Assembly: GCF_900996245.1 (NCBI RefSeq)
Contig: NZ_CAAJGK010000034.1
Coordinates: 62,001 to 126,000, forward strand
Reading direction: 5' to 3'
Length of the DNA: 64,000 bases
From: Paraburkholderia sp. BCC1886
Lineage (GTDB): Bacteria; Pseudomonadota; Gammaproteobacteria; Burkholderiales; Burkholderiaceae
This document shows positions 8,818 to 17,602 of this stretch, piece by piece. The position numbers and the translations under genes are program-made. Below the pieces are notes generated by a model, which made no database searches, was not told where the DNA came from, and saw only the letters and a list, made by a program, of their open reading frames with translations. Each line of letters starts with the position of its first letter. Position 1 is the first letter of the stretch.

Positions 8818-10283
8818 ACTCGATGACATCACGAATGGCATCCATCGCCTGTGTGTGCGCGCTTGCGGCGTGTGCGGTCGGACCGGATTTTCAGAAGCCG
8901 GTGGCCAGGTTGCCGGACCGTTGGCAGACGGGTTCGATCGCGTCGGCGGGCATCGGTGAAGTGGCCTCGAAAACCGTGGACGGCGTGCTCGATCCGCAAT
9001 GGTGGAGCACGTTCAACGACGCGGAACTGTCGTCGCTGATCGAGCGAGTTGCCGCCGCGAGTCTCGATGTGAAGGCGGCGACCGCCAGGCTGATGCAGGC
9101 ACGCGCGACGCGACGCGTGATCGGTGCCGATGCCGAGCCGTCGGTCAACGGGACGGCGTCGTATCAGCACGCGCGTTCGAGTCAGAACGGCGTGCTCGAC
9201 ATCTCCGGACTCGACGGCAAGCACGACTACAACGTGTGGCAACCCGGCCTCGACGCAACGTGGGAACTCGATCTGTGGGGACGTGTGCGGCGAGCAACCG
9301 AGTCCGCCGACGCGACCGTCGAAGCGAGCGCGGATTTACGTCGCGAAGTTCTGCTGGCGGCACTCGTCGAAACCGCGAGCGACTACATGCAGTTGCGCGG
9401 CGTGCAATTGCAGCAGCGGATCGTCGAGCAGAATCTCGGCATCGCGCGGCATAGCCTCGAATTGACCCGCATCCGTTTCGCGGATGGTGTCGCGACGCGC
9501 CTCGAAATGGCCGAAGCGTCCGCGCAGGTGAGCACGATCGAAGCGCAGCTGCCGCTGCTCGACAACCAGCGCGTGCGTCTGGTCAACGCGCTGAGTCTGT
9601 TGATGGCCGCGCCGCCTCACACGCTCGAAGCCGAGTTGCGCGAAGCCGCGGCGATTCCGTCGCTACCGGCGCGCGTGCCGACGGGTCTGCCATCGGAACT
9701 GGCGGAACGTCGACCGGACATCCGGGCGGCCGAAGCACGTTTGCATGCGGCGACCGCAAGCATCGGCGTGGCGCAGGCGGATTTCTATCCGCGCGTTACG
9801 CTGTCGGCCGATCTCAGTCTGCAGGCGTTGCACTTCGGCGACCTCGACAACTGGAGCTCGCGGATGTTCGGTGTCGGCCCGGCGCTGAACGTGCCTTTAT
9901 TCGAGGGCGGCCGATTGAAAGGGCAACTGGCGTTGCGAGAGGCCCAGCAGCAGGAAGCGGCCATCGGCTTCCAGCGGACGGTGTTGAACGCGTGGCATGA
10001 AGTGGATAACGCAATGAGCGATTACCAGGCGCGGCAGGTTCACCATGACCGCCTGGCCGATGCCGTCGAACAGAACCGCATCACGCTCGACAATGCGCAG
10101 CGTCAGTATGTTGCGGGCGCAACCGACTTTCTGAATGTACTTACCGTGCAGAAAGATCTGCTGGGCACGCAGCAGGCGCTGGCTGCGAGTTCGACGGAAG
10201 TCGCGGTGTCGCTGGTGCAACTGTTCAAGGCGCTGGGCGGGGGATGGCAGATTGGCTTTCCGGACGAACGGGCAGGCGGCTGA
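8814..10283 (+). CDS. NodT-family outer-membrane efflux lipoprotein
   Basis: The 489-residue protein starts with a lipoprotein signal whose lipobox LAAC ends near residue 21 (followed by AVGPDFQKP, the classic start of mature NodT/OprM lipoproteins). Two TolC-type outer-membrane efflux repeats follow, with WELDLWGRVRR, AERRPDIRAAEARLHAATA and VPLFEGGRLKGQL. It forms the trimeric outer-membrane exit duct for the pump encoded just upstream. The ATG at 8814 overlaps the adaptor stop; in-frame ATGs at 8823 and 8835 are possible but would shorten the signal peptide. Confidence 0.92.
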   Translation: MNSMTSRMASIACVCALAACAVGPDFQKPVARLPDRWQTGSIASAGIGEVASKTVDGVLDPQWWSTFNDAELSSLIERVAAASLDVKAATARLMQARATRRVIGADAEPSVNGTASYQHARSSQNGVLDISGLDGKHDYNVWQPGLDATWELDLWGRVRRATESADATVEASADLRREVLLAALVETASDYMQLRGVQLQQRIVEQNLGIARHSLELTRIRFADGVATRLEMAEASAQVSTIEAQLPLLDNQRVRLVNALSLLMAAPPHTLEAELREAAAIPSLPARVPTGLPSELAERRPDIRAAEARLHAATASIGVAQADFYPRVTLSADLSLQALHFGDLDNWSSRMFGVGPALNVPLFEGGRLKGQLALREAQQQEAAIGFQRTVLNAWHEVDNAMSDYQARQVHHDRLADAVEQNRITLDNAQRQYVAGATDFLNVLTVQKDLLGTQQALAASSTEVAVSLVQLFKALGGGWQIGFPDERAGG

Positions 10284-10355
10284 CAGCAGCAGCGCTGTGT
10301 GAGTGTGGCGGTGTATGCTTTGGCCGACCTCGATCTCTGCTGCTTCGCACCGTGT

Positions 10356-12173
10356 ATGCCTAAGCGTTTCATTCGCCTTCTTTCTTTCGCCGACAAGACC
10401 CGGCGCGCATTCGGACTGGTCTGGAGTACCTCGCGATGGCTGTTCGTCGGACTGGTCGCGGCCACCATCGTGTCCGGTGCGTTACCGGCTTTGGCGGCCT
10501 GGCTCGGGCAACGTATCGTCGACGCGGTGGTGGCGGCGATGAATCAGCATGCAGCGGGCGCGGGTTGGGCCGCGCACTGGCCGGTGCTGCGCTATCTCGT
10601 GATGGAAGCGGGCGTGCTCGCCGCACTCGCGGGATGCCAGCGCGCGTTGTCGCTGCAACAATCGCTGCTCCGCGCGCGGCTCGGACAGAAGGTGAATCTC
10701 CTGATTCTGGAGAAAGCGCAGAAGCTGTCGCTGCTGCAATTCGAGGACTCCGAGTTTTACGACCGGCTGGTGCGGGTGCGCCGCGAAGCGTCGAGCCGGC
10801 CGCTCGGGCTGATTACGAAGTCGCTCGGACTGATTCAGAACCTGATTTCATTCGGCAGCTTCGCATTTCTGCTGGTGCGTTTTTCTCCTTGGGCGCTGCT
10901 GATTCTCGTACTCGGCGCACTGCCGGGATTTATCGCAGAGGCACGGTTCTCCGGTAACGCATTCCGCCTGTTCAGCCGAAGAACGCCCGAAAGCCGTCAG
11001 CAGAGCTATATCGAAACGCTGCTGTCTCATGAAGCGAACATCAAGGAGGTCAAGCTATTCGGCTTCGGGCCGTTGCTGCTGCAACGTTATCGCACGATGT
11101 TCGACCGTCTGTATGCGGAGGACCGCGAACTCACCTTGCGTCGCGACGGATGGGGATTTCTGCTGGGCCTGCTCGGCACCGCGGCCTTCTATTTTGCGTA
11201 CACCTGGGTCGTGCTCGAGACCATCGACGGCCAGATGACGCTCGGCCATATGACCATGTATCTGGTGCTGTTCAAGCAGGGGCAAAGCGTGGTCAGTAAT
11301 AGTCTGGCGTCGATTAGCGGCTTGTACGAGGACGGCCTTTATCTCACCGATCTCTATGACTATCTCGGTCAACCGGAGCCGGTAAGTCTGGGTACGTCGA
11401 CGCGTGGAGCGTTGCCCGGCGATGGCTTGAGGTTCGAGAACGTGAGTTTCCGCTATCCGGGTACCGCACAAGCCGCGGTTCAGAACATCAGCTTTTATCT
11501 GGCGCCGGGTCGCAGCCTCGGTCTGGTCGGCGAAAACGGCTCGGGCAAGACGACGCTCATTAAATTGCTCACGCGTCTCTACTCGCCGTCCGAAGGCAGG
11601 ATTCTGCTCGACGGGACCGATCTGCAAGAATGGCAGGAAGACGCATTGCGACAGCGCATCGGCGTGATCTTTCAGGACTTCATCCGCTATCAGATGCAGG
11701 TGGGCGAGAACCTCGGCGTCGGCGATATCGATTCTTTCGCGGATGAAACGCGCTGGCGCGAAGCGGCCGGTCAGGGCATGGCCGCGGAATTCATCGACAG
11801 TCTCGAGCAAGGGTACGCGACGCAGTTAGGACGCTGGTTCGCGGGCGGCCGGGAATTGTCCGGCGGACAGTGGCAGAAGATCGCACTCTCGCGCGCCTAT
11901 ATGCGACGCGATGCCGATATCCTCATTCTCGACGAACCGACCGCGGCGCTCGATGCCGCCGCGGAAGCCGCCGTGTTCGACCAGTTTCGCGAGCGCGCCG
12001 CGGGGCGCATGTCGTTGCTAATCTCGCACCGGCTTTCCAGCGTGCGCAACGCGGACCATATCGTCGTGCTCGATCACGGAGAAATGCTCGAACAGGGAAC
12101 GCATGCGGAATTGATGGCGCAGGGTGGCCGCTATTCGACTTTGTTCGGACTTCAGGCGAGCGGGTATATCTGA
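10356..12173 (+). CDS. ABC exporter, fused membrane and ATPase domains (ABCB type)
   Basis: The 605-residue protein has six predicted membrane helices (about residues 25-310) and a C-terminal ATPase. The ATPase shows Walker A GENGSGKTT, Q-loop IFQDFIRY, signature LSGGQ, Walker B ILILDEPTAALD and the switch histidine ISHRL. This is the half-transporter layout of lipid, peptide or drug exporters; a homodimer would be the working unit. The frame opens earlier with a GTG at 10299, but the ATG at 10356 fits the family length better; neither has a good Shine-Dalgarno sequence. It follows the tripartite pump by 72 bases and may belong to the same transcript. The substrate cannot be read from the sequence. 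Confidence 0.88.
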   Translation: MPKRFIRLLSFADKTRRAFGLVWSTSRWLFVGLVAATIVSGALPALAAWLGQRIVDAVVAAMNQHAAGAGWAAHWPVLRYLVMEAGVLAALAGCQRALSLQQSLLRARLGQKVNLLILEKAQKLSLLQFEDSEFYDRLVRVRREASSRPLGLITKSLGLIQNLISFGSFAFLLVRFSPWALLILVLGALPGFIAEARFSGNAFRLFSRRTPESRQQSYIETLLSHEANIKEVKLFGFGPLLLQRYRTMFDRLYAEDRELTLRRDGWGFLLGLLGTAAFYFAYTWVVLETIDGQMTLGHMTMYLVLFKQGQSVVSNSLASISGLYEDGLYLTDLYDYLGQPEPVSLGTSTRGALPGDGLRFENVSFRYPGTAQAAVQNISFYLAPGRSLGLVGENGSGKTTLIKLLTRLYSPSEGRILLDGTDLQEWQEDALRQRIGVIFQDFIRYQMQVGENLGVGDIDSFADETRWREAAGQGMAAEFIDSLEQGYATQLGRWFAGGRELSGGQWQKIALSRAYMRRDADILILDEPTAALDAAAEAAVFDQFRERAAGRMSLLISHRLSSVRNADHIVVLDHGEMLEQGTHAELMAQGGRYSTLFGLQASGYI

Positions 12174-12218
12174 TCCGATGCCCGATGCGAACTTACCGGA
12201 GTACGCTGCGACTGCCGC

Positions 12219-13070
12219 CTATTTCACCGCCCCCAACGCCAGCCCCTTCACCAGAAACCGCTGCAGCCACGCGAACACCACCGACACCGGCAAGGTCGCG
12301 CACAGCGTCGCGGCCATCACCAGATGCCATTCGACGACGTATTTACCGGCCACCATATCCGTGACCTGCACGGTCAGCGTCTTGTTCTCCGGCGAGCGGA
12401 TCAACGTGTAGACCACCGCGAATTCGTTCCACGCATTGATGAACGTGAAGATAGCCGTGACGACGATGGCCGGAACGGCCAGCGGCAGAAACACCTTGAA
12501 CACCGCGCGCGTGCGTCCGCAGCCTTCGAGCCAGGCCGCTTCTTCCAGATCGCGCGGGACGGTCTGAAAATACGAGGACAGCATCCACACCGCAAAAGCG
12601 ATGTTGAACGCCGCGTACGACACGATCACGCCGATTTTGGAGTCGACCAGGTTGCCATCGCCGTAAGGGATCATCGCGGCAAGGCGGAACAGGCCGACCA
12701 CCAGCAGGATGGGCGACAACATCTGCGTGACCAGCAGAAACTGCCGGTACAGGCCACGGCCGCGAAACGGGAATCGCGCCAGCGCATAAGCGGCCGGCAG
12801 ACTCACCGCGAGCGCGAGTGCCGTGGAAAGCAGGCTGATGACCGTGCTATTGCGCAGCGCCACGCCGAAGTTCGCCGCGACCCACATGTCCGCGAAATTC
12901 TGCCACTGCCAGTGCACCGGCAGCCAGCGCGCCGGGTAGACGAAGATTTCGGAAGCCGGCTTCAACGCGGTGAACAACATCACCGCGAACGGAAACAGCA
13001 CGACCACGACGAGCGGCGACAACGCCAGCCAGCACCATAAGCTGCGCTTCATTTTCACACTGACGCTCAC
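12219..13070 (-). CDS. ABC sugar/polyol uptake permease (MalG type)
   Basis: This 283-residue permease has six membrane helices and the MalG-type EAA loop EEAAWLEGCGRTRAVFKVFLP (about residues 185-205) that docks on the ATPase. It forms the inner-membrane channel with the permease at 13067-13957, fed by the binding protein at 14135-15367 and energised by the ATPase at 16453. The start is taken as the GTG at 13070, which overlaps the upstream stop (GTGA) and is preceded by AAGGAG at seven bases. The ATG at 13052 is the alternative. The gene ends convergent with the ABC exporter. Confidence 0.9.
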   Translation of the reverse strand: MSVSVKMKRSLWCWLALSPLVVVVLFPFAVMLFTALKPASEIFVYPARWLPVHWQWQNFADMWVAANFGVALRNSTVISLLSTALALAVSLPAAYALARFPFRGRGLYRQFLLVTQMLSPILLVVGLFRLAAMIPYGDGNLVDSKIGVIVSYAAFNIAFAVWMLSSYFQTVPRDLEEAAWLEGCGRTRAVFKVFLPLAVPAIVVTAIFTFINAWNEFAVVYTLIRSPENKTLTVQVTDMVAGKYVVEWHLVMAATLCATLPVSVVFAWLQRFLVKGLALGAVK

Positions 13071-13957
13071 GACGACTCTCCTTCTTTCGCAGGCTGCAGA
13101 CGCAGATAGGCGATCGAGAAAACGAACAGCATGACGAGCATGATCAGCGACACCGCGGCGGCCTCGCCGGGTCGTCCGAGCCGGAAACCGAGTTCGTACA
13201 GATACGTGACGAGAATATGCGTGCCGTTGTCCGGCCCGCCTTGCGTCATCACCCAGATAATCGGAAACGAGTTGAACACGTAGATCACGTTCAACAGAAT
13301 CGTCATGTTGATGAACGGCCGCAGCAACGGCAACGTCAGCTTGCGGAACTGCTGCCATGCGCTCGCGCCGTCCATGCGCGCGGCCTCGTAGATATCGCCG
13401 GGTACCGAGGACAATCCGCCCAGCAGAATCGTCACGGTAAACGGTATCGACACCAGAATGCCCACCGCGATTTCCACGATGAACGCCAGCGACGGCGTCG
13501 CCAGCCAGTGAATCGGACCGCCTATCAGTCCAAGCCGCTGCAAGGTGACGTTGACCATCCCGTAGTCGTCGTTGAAGGCCCAGCGCCAGACCACCGCGGT
13601 CATGGTCAGAGAGACGGACCACGGCAGCATGACGATGGTGCGTGCGACGCCGCGGCCGTAGAAGTCCTGATTCAGAACGAGCGCGACCGGCACGGAGATC
13701 AGCACGGTGCCGCCCACCACGCACACGGTCCACACGATCGTGCGGCGCGCGACCTCGACGAAAACCGGGTCGCTGAATACCGTGACGAAATTCTGGATGC
13801 CGGTGAAATCGCGTATCGCGCCGAAGCGCGACACCTCGTGCAGCGACTGCCACACGATGTTGAAAATCGGATAGCTGATGATGAACAGCGCGAGAATCAG
13901 ACTCGGCGCGATCAGCAGCCACGGCGCTTGCAGGCGCGATGAAAGGGGACGGCTCAT
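13067..13957 (-). CDS. ABC sugar/polyol uptake permease (MalF/UgpA type)
   Basis: The 296-residue permease has six predicted membrane helices, starting with PWLLIAPSLILALFIISYP, and an EAA loop EAARMDGASAWQQFRKLTLP near residues 200-220. It pairs with the permease encoded immediately downstream (four-base overlap) to make the carbohydrate import channel. The ATG at 13957 gives the usual length; upstream extensions of the frame run into the intergenic hairpin. It lies 177 bases downstream of the binding-protein gene, separated from it by a strong stem-loop at 14044-14080. Confidence 0.92.
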   Translation of the reverse strand: MSRPLSSRLQAPWLLIAPSLILALFIISYPIFNIVWQSLHEVSRFGAIRDFTGIQNFVTVFSDPVFVEVARRTIVWTVCVVGGTVLISVPVALVLNQDFYGRGVARTIVMLPWSVSLTMTAVVWRWAFNDDYGMVNVTLQRLGLIGGPIHWLATPSLAFIVEIAVGILVSIPFTVTILLGGLSSVPGDIYEAARMDGASAWQQFRKLTLPLLRPFINMTILLNVIYVFNSFPIIWVMTQGGPDNGTHILVTYLYELGFRLGRPGEAAAVSLIMLVMLFVFSIAYLRLQPAKEGESS

Positions 13958-14043
13958 GCGTGCTCGATCGTGAGACGCATGCGCGTTGGGTTGCGCAGGC
14001 GCCGGAATGGGCCGGAAAATACGAGGTAAAACCCGTTCGGGGC

Positions 14044-14080
14044 AAGCGCGCGCCACCTCGCAATCAGGTGGCGCGCGCTT
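14044..14080 (-). terminator. Strong stem-loop between binding-protein and permease genes
   Basis: A perfect 15-bp stem (14044-14058 with 14066-14080) with a seven-base loop lies in the gap between the binding-protein gene and the two permease genes, all on the minus strand. There is no T-run on the downstream side, so it looks less like a full terminator than like the mRNA-stabilising or partially terminating hairpins found after binding-protein genes in sugar ABC operons. Confidence 0.7.
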
Positions 14081-14134
14081 CGTCGTGACATCGTCAGGTC
14101 GGTATTGGCGCGCGGCAAACGCGCCGCGTGCCGT

Positions 14135-15367
14135 TCAATGCCCCAGCGACTTGTTCGCCTGCGTGGCCGCTGCGTTCAACGCGTCGGCCGGCTTGGCCTT
14201 GCCCAGGTAGATCGACTGCATCGCATCGGTGACGGCCTTCGCGGTGTCTTCCCAGCCCGTCACGGTCGGTGCGAAATGCGCGGTCGGCAGTAACGCGACG
14301 AACGCCTTGGTGTCCGGATCGGCGAATGCCGGGTCCGTCGCTTCGGCCTTCGTGGTCGGCAGGAAACCCTCCGTCTTCGTGAACTCGACGCGCGGATCCT
14401 TCGTGAACAGGTAGTCGAGGAACTTGAATGCCGAGGCCTTCGCCTTGGAGTTCTTGAACATCACGATGGAGTCGGTCACCGCGTAAGTGGCGTGCGTGGT
14501 GCCCATCGGAATCGGATCGATACCGTATTTCAGGTTCGGCGCTTCCTTCTTGATCTGTTTGGCGAGGAACGGCGCGGAGATCATCATCGCGACGCGGCCC
14601 TGTTTGAAGAGGTTCTGCACGTCTTCGCGGCTATAGCCGGTCACGCCCGGTTGCGTCAGCCCCTGGTCGATCATCGACTTGTAAAGCGTGGCCGCCTTGA
14701 TGCCGGCCGCCGAATTGAATGCGGCCTTGCCGTCCTTGCCGACGACGTCGCCGCCATTGGTCCATAGCGCGTAGTAATAGTAGACGTCGGTTTCGATTTC
14801 CTTACCCTGCAAGCCGAAACCGGCGACACCTTGCGCCTTCAGTTTCTTCGACGCTTCGATCACGTCGTTCCAGGTTTTCGGGCCGTCCGGATAACCGACC
14901 TTCGCGAGCAGATCCTTGTTGTAATACAGCGCGCGAGCCGACGCGGCGATCGGCAAGCCATACACCTTGCCGTTGATTTCGCCCGGCGCGAGGAACGGGC
15001 CGATGAAGCGTCCCTTGAAGCTCGCGTCCATGTAGCCGTCGAGCGGTTCGGCCACGTCGTCTTTCACGAAGTCGAGCAGCCAGCGCGTGCCGACAATCGC
15101 CAGGTCGGCATTCGCATTACCGGAGATGTCCGTTTGCAGCTTCTGTTGCAAGGTGTCCCAGTTCACGTCTTCGATCTTGATGGTCGTGCCGGGATTGGCC
15201 TTTTCGAAGTTGCGGGCCATCTTTTCGAAGTACGGGGCGGTGGCGTCGCTGTAATGCGCGACGGTGACTCGCACCGTGTCGGCATGAGCCGCGACGGCGA
15301 GGCCGGCCAGCGTGAGCGCCACGGTCATTTTGCCGAGCGCGAGGGAAGCACGGGCATGCAACGACAT
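14135..15367 (-). CDS. ABC transporter sugar/polyol-binding protein (family 1 SBP)
   Basis: The 410-residue protein has a Sec signal peptide ending at about residue 29 (VAAHA, then DTVRVTVAHYSD) and the fold of MalE-like cluster-B binding proteins. Visible features are WNDVIEASKKLKAQGVAGFG, the hinge-region NGKVYGLPIAASARALYYNKDLL and FKFLDYLFTKDPRVEF. It delivers a sugar or polyol in the periplasm to the permeases encoded downstream. AGGAGAG precedes the ATG. It is the first gene of the minus-strand half of a divergent locus; the other half encodes an SDR dehydrogenase, the ATPase and an RpiR regulator. The ligand is unknown, though the linked SDR favours a polyol or a sugar that is first oxidised. 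Confidence 0.93.
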   Translation of the reverse strand: MSLHARASLALGKMTVALTLAGLAVAAHADTVRVTVAHYSDATAPYFEKMARNFEKANPGTTIKIEDVNWDTLQQKLQTDISGNANADLAIVGTRWLLDFVKDDVAEPLDGYMDASFKGRFIGPFLAPGEINGKVYGLPIAASARALYYNKDLLAKVGYPDGPKTWNDVIEASKKLKAQGVAGFGLQGKEIETDVYYYYALWTNGGDVVGKDGKAAFNSAAGIKAATLYKSMIDQGLTQPGVTGYSREDVQNLFKQGRVAMMISAPFLAKQIKKEAPNLKYGIDPIPMGTTHATYAVTDSIVMFKNSKAKASAFKFLDYLFTKDPRVEFTKTEGFLPTTKAEATDPAFADPDTKAFVALLPTAHFAPTVTGWEDTAKAVTDAMQSIYLGKAKPADALNAAATQANKSLGH

Positions 15368-15428
15368 ATCTCTCTCCTGGGGTGTCTGCTGCCGTCGCCG
15401 GCCGCGTGGTTAAATTGTTTGAAAAAAT

Positions 15429-15460
15429 CCTACATGACGAAAAATCGCTTGTCACGTAGG
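15429..15460. promoter_or_regulatory. Inverted repeat, candidate RpiR operator 1
   Basis: CCTACATGAC and GTCACGTAGG are separated by 12 bases and pair at nine of ten positions. The site lies 62 bases upstream of the binding-protein start, in the divergent region between the two halves of the ABC locus. The RpiR regulator encoded at 17603-18475 is the obvious candidate ligand. Confidence 0.5.
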
Positions 15461-15568
15461 GTCTGCCATATTTCTTCTCTACCGCGTTTATGCATAAGAT
15501 GCCTTAAAACAAGGGCTATTGTGCGGACGAAAATAACGTGAACCCAATCTTTGGGATGCCGCAACAAA

Positions 15569-15592
15569 TCCCACATGCCAGGTTATGTAGGA
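15569..15592. promoter_or_regulatory. Inverted repeat, candidate RpiR operator 2
   Basis: TCCCACAT and ATGTAGGA, eight bases apart, pair at seven of eight positions and share the TGTAGGA/TCCTACA word with the repeat at 15429-15460. The site lies 34 bases upstream of the SDR start at 15626, where a repressor could block the plus-strand promoter. Confidence 0.5.
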
Positions 15593-15625
15593 AACTTACA
15601 CAATGATAATGCCGGGAGAACGGAT

Positions 15626-16399
15626 ATGACCCGTGTCGTGCTGGTGACCGGAGCCTGCGGCGGAATTGGCCGCGTGTTGTGCGAGCGCTTCGTTGCGAAC
15701 GGCGACACGGTGCTTGCACTGGATATCGACGCGGGCGCGTTGAGCGACCTCGTGTCGCGCCTGGGTGAGCCGCACGTCACGCCCATCGCGGTCGATCTCG
15801 GCGATGCCGCTGCGGTGCAGCAGGCCGTGTCCGACGCCGTACGAATTCGTGGTCCTGTCGACGTGCTAGTGGCCAACGCGGGCGCGGCCGAAGGACTGAC
15901 GCTTGCGAAGACCGACGCCGCCAGCTGGCAGCGTGACATTCATCTGAATCTGAACGGCACGTATCACACGGTCGAAGCCGTGCGTGCTTCGATGATCGAG
16001 CGGCAACGAGGCACGCTCGTGCTGATCGGTTCGGTCAACGGCCTGGCCGCGCTCGGTCATCCCGCGTATAGCGCGGCAAAGGCGGGACTCATCAGCTACA
16101 CGAAATCGCTCGCGGTCGAACTCGGGCGCTATGGCATTCGCGCCAACATCGTTTGCCCCGGCACGGTGAAGACCCAGGCGTGGCAGGCGCGCGTCGACAA
16201 GAATCCGCAAGTCTTCGAAGATCTGAAAAAGTGGTACCCGTTGCGCGATTTCGCAACGCCGGACGATATTGCCGACGCAGTGCTGTTTCTCGCGTCGCCA
16301 ATGGCACGCGTCATTACCGGCGTGGCGTTGCCGGTGGATGGCGGTCTGATGGCCGGCAACCGTCCGATGGCGGAAGAACTGACGCTCGAATCGCTTTGA
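15626..16399 (+). CDS. Short-chain dehydrogenase/reductase (sugar/polyol dehydrogenase candidate)
   Basis: The 257-residue classical SDR has the TGACGGIG cofactor motif near residue 8, the NAG motif (VANAGAAEG), the catalytic Ser in IGSVNGLA, YSAAK (Tyr/Lys pair near 155) and the C-terminal ITGVALPVDGG. An aspartate at the end of beta-2 (ALDID) favours NAD over NADP. It is the first gene of the plus-strand half of the ABC locus, 53 bases before the ATPase, so it probably oxidises the imported polyol or sugar in the cytosol. The ATG at 15626 follows CGGGAGAACGGAT; the frame opens further upstream through the candidate operator and is not used. Confidence 0.9.
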   Translation: MTRVVLVTGACGGIGRVLCERFVANGDTVLALDIDAGALSDLVSRLGEPHVTPIAVDLGDAAAVQQAVSDAVRIRGPVDVLVANAGAAEGLTLAKTDAASWQRDIHLNLNGTYHTVEAVRASMIERQRGTLVLIGSVNGLAALGHPAYSAAKAGLISYTKSLAVELGRYGIRANIVCPGTVKTQAWQARVDKNPQVFEDLKKWYPLRDFATPDDIADAVLFLASPMARVITGVALPVDGGLMAGNRPMAEELTLESL

Positions 16400-16452
16400 A
16401 GCCTGGACGTTTTTAAAGCCTTGAACCCACGCAGCACGATGACGAGGACAGC

Positions 16453-17529
16453 ATGGCAGCAGTGCAACTGAACGGCATCTTCAAACGGTATGGCGACACG
16501 CAAGTCGTGCACGGCATCGACCTGAATATCGACGACGGCGAATTCGTCGTGCTGGTCGGCCCATCGGGTTGCGGCAAGAGCACGTTGATGCGCATGGTGG
16601 CCGGCCTCGAAGAGATCAGCGGCGGCGACCTGCTGATCGGCGGCACGCGTGCGAATACGCTCGCGCCCCAGCAGCGCAATGTCTCGATGGTGTTCCAGAG
16701 CTATGCGTTGTATCCGCATCTATCGGTGTACGAGAACATCGCGTTCGGGCCGCGCATCCGCAAGGAATCGACTGCGAGCTTCAAACCGCGCATCGAAGCC
16801 GCCGCGAAAATGCTGAACCTCGGCGGTTATCTGGACCGCTTGCCGCGCGCACTGTCGGGCGGTCAGCGGCAACGTGTCGCGATGGGACGCGCGGTCGTGC
16901 GCGAGCCGTCGCTGTTTCTGTTCGACGAGCCGCTGTCGAATCTCGACGCCAAACTGCGCGTGCAGATGCGCACGGAAATCAAGGCGCTCCATCAGCGCCT
17001 GAAGAACACGGTGATTTACGTCACGCACGATCAGATCGAAGCGATGACCATGGCCGACCGCATCGTCGTGATGAACGCGGGGCGCATCGAGCAGGCCGGG
17101 CGCCCGCTCGAGTTATACGACCGGCCGGCGAATCTGTTCGTCGCGAGTTTTCTCGGCTCGCCGTCGATGAATTTCGCCGAAGGCGTATTGACGGGCAGCG
17201 GCCAGGGCTTCGCGCTGACCTTGCAGGACGGCACCGCGATCGCACTGGAAAGTCTGCCGCCCACGGCCGTGGTGGGTGCGAAGGTGACGCTCGGCGTGCG
17301 TCCCGAACATATCGAAACCGTCGCGCCCAGCCCGGATGCGATGTTGCAGGTCGAAGTGGTCGAGCCGACCGGCGCCGAGACGCATCTGTACGGAAACATC
17401 GGCGGCAGTACGTGGTGCGTGACGACTCGTCAGCGTTCGAAGGTGCAACCCGGCGAGCGTGTCGCGTTGCGTTTTCCGCGCGAGCACCGGCATCTGTTCG
17501 ATACGGAGAGTGGGCGCAGACTGGTCTGA
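16453..17529 (+). CDS. ABC sugar/polyol importer ATPase (UgpC/MalK type)
   Basis: The 358-residue ATPase has Walker A GPSGCGKST (about residues 37-45), Q-loop MVFQSYALYPH, signature LSGGQRQRVAMGRA, Walker B LFLFDEPLSNLD, the switch histidine VTHDQIEAMT and a C-terminal TOBE/OB regulatory domain (about 240-358). It energises uptake through the permeases at 12219-13957, which lack an ATPase gene on their own strand. GAGGACAGC precedes the ATG. The next gene, rpiR, begins about 70 bases later. Confidence 0.93.
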   Translation: MAAVQLNGIFKRYGDTQVVHGIDLNIDDGEFVVLVGPSGCGKSTLMRMVAGLEEISGGDLLIGGTRANTLAPQQRNVSMVFQSYALYPHLSVYENIAFGPRIRKESTASFKPRIEAAAKMLNLGGYLDRLPRALSGGQRQRVAMGRAVVREPSLFLFDEPLSNLDAKLRVQMRTEIKALHQRLKNTVIYVTHDQIEAMTMADRIVVMNAGRIEQAGRPLELYDRPANLFVASFLGSPSMNFAEGVLTGSGQGFALTLQDGTAIALESLPPTAVVGAKVTLGVRPEHIETVAPSPDAMLQVEVVEPTGAETHLYGNIGGSTWCVTTRQRSKVQPGERVALRFPREHRHLFDTESGRRLV

Positions 17530-17602
17530 ATCGCGTCGTGCGCCGAGGTGAGTGGAGCAGGGCGCGACGACGCGGATCGATTCATCCCTTAAGGAACACC
17601 GG

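Noticed and set aside
12219..14063. Single 614-codon frame that would fuse both ABC permeases
   Set aside because: Its first part is the wrong frame of the MalF-type permease (Arg-rich, no membrane helices). The real genes are 13067-13957 and 12219-13070 with a four-base overlap.
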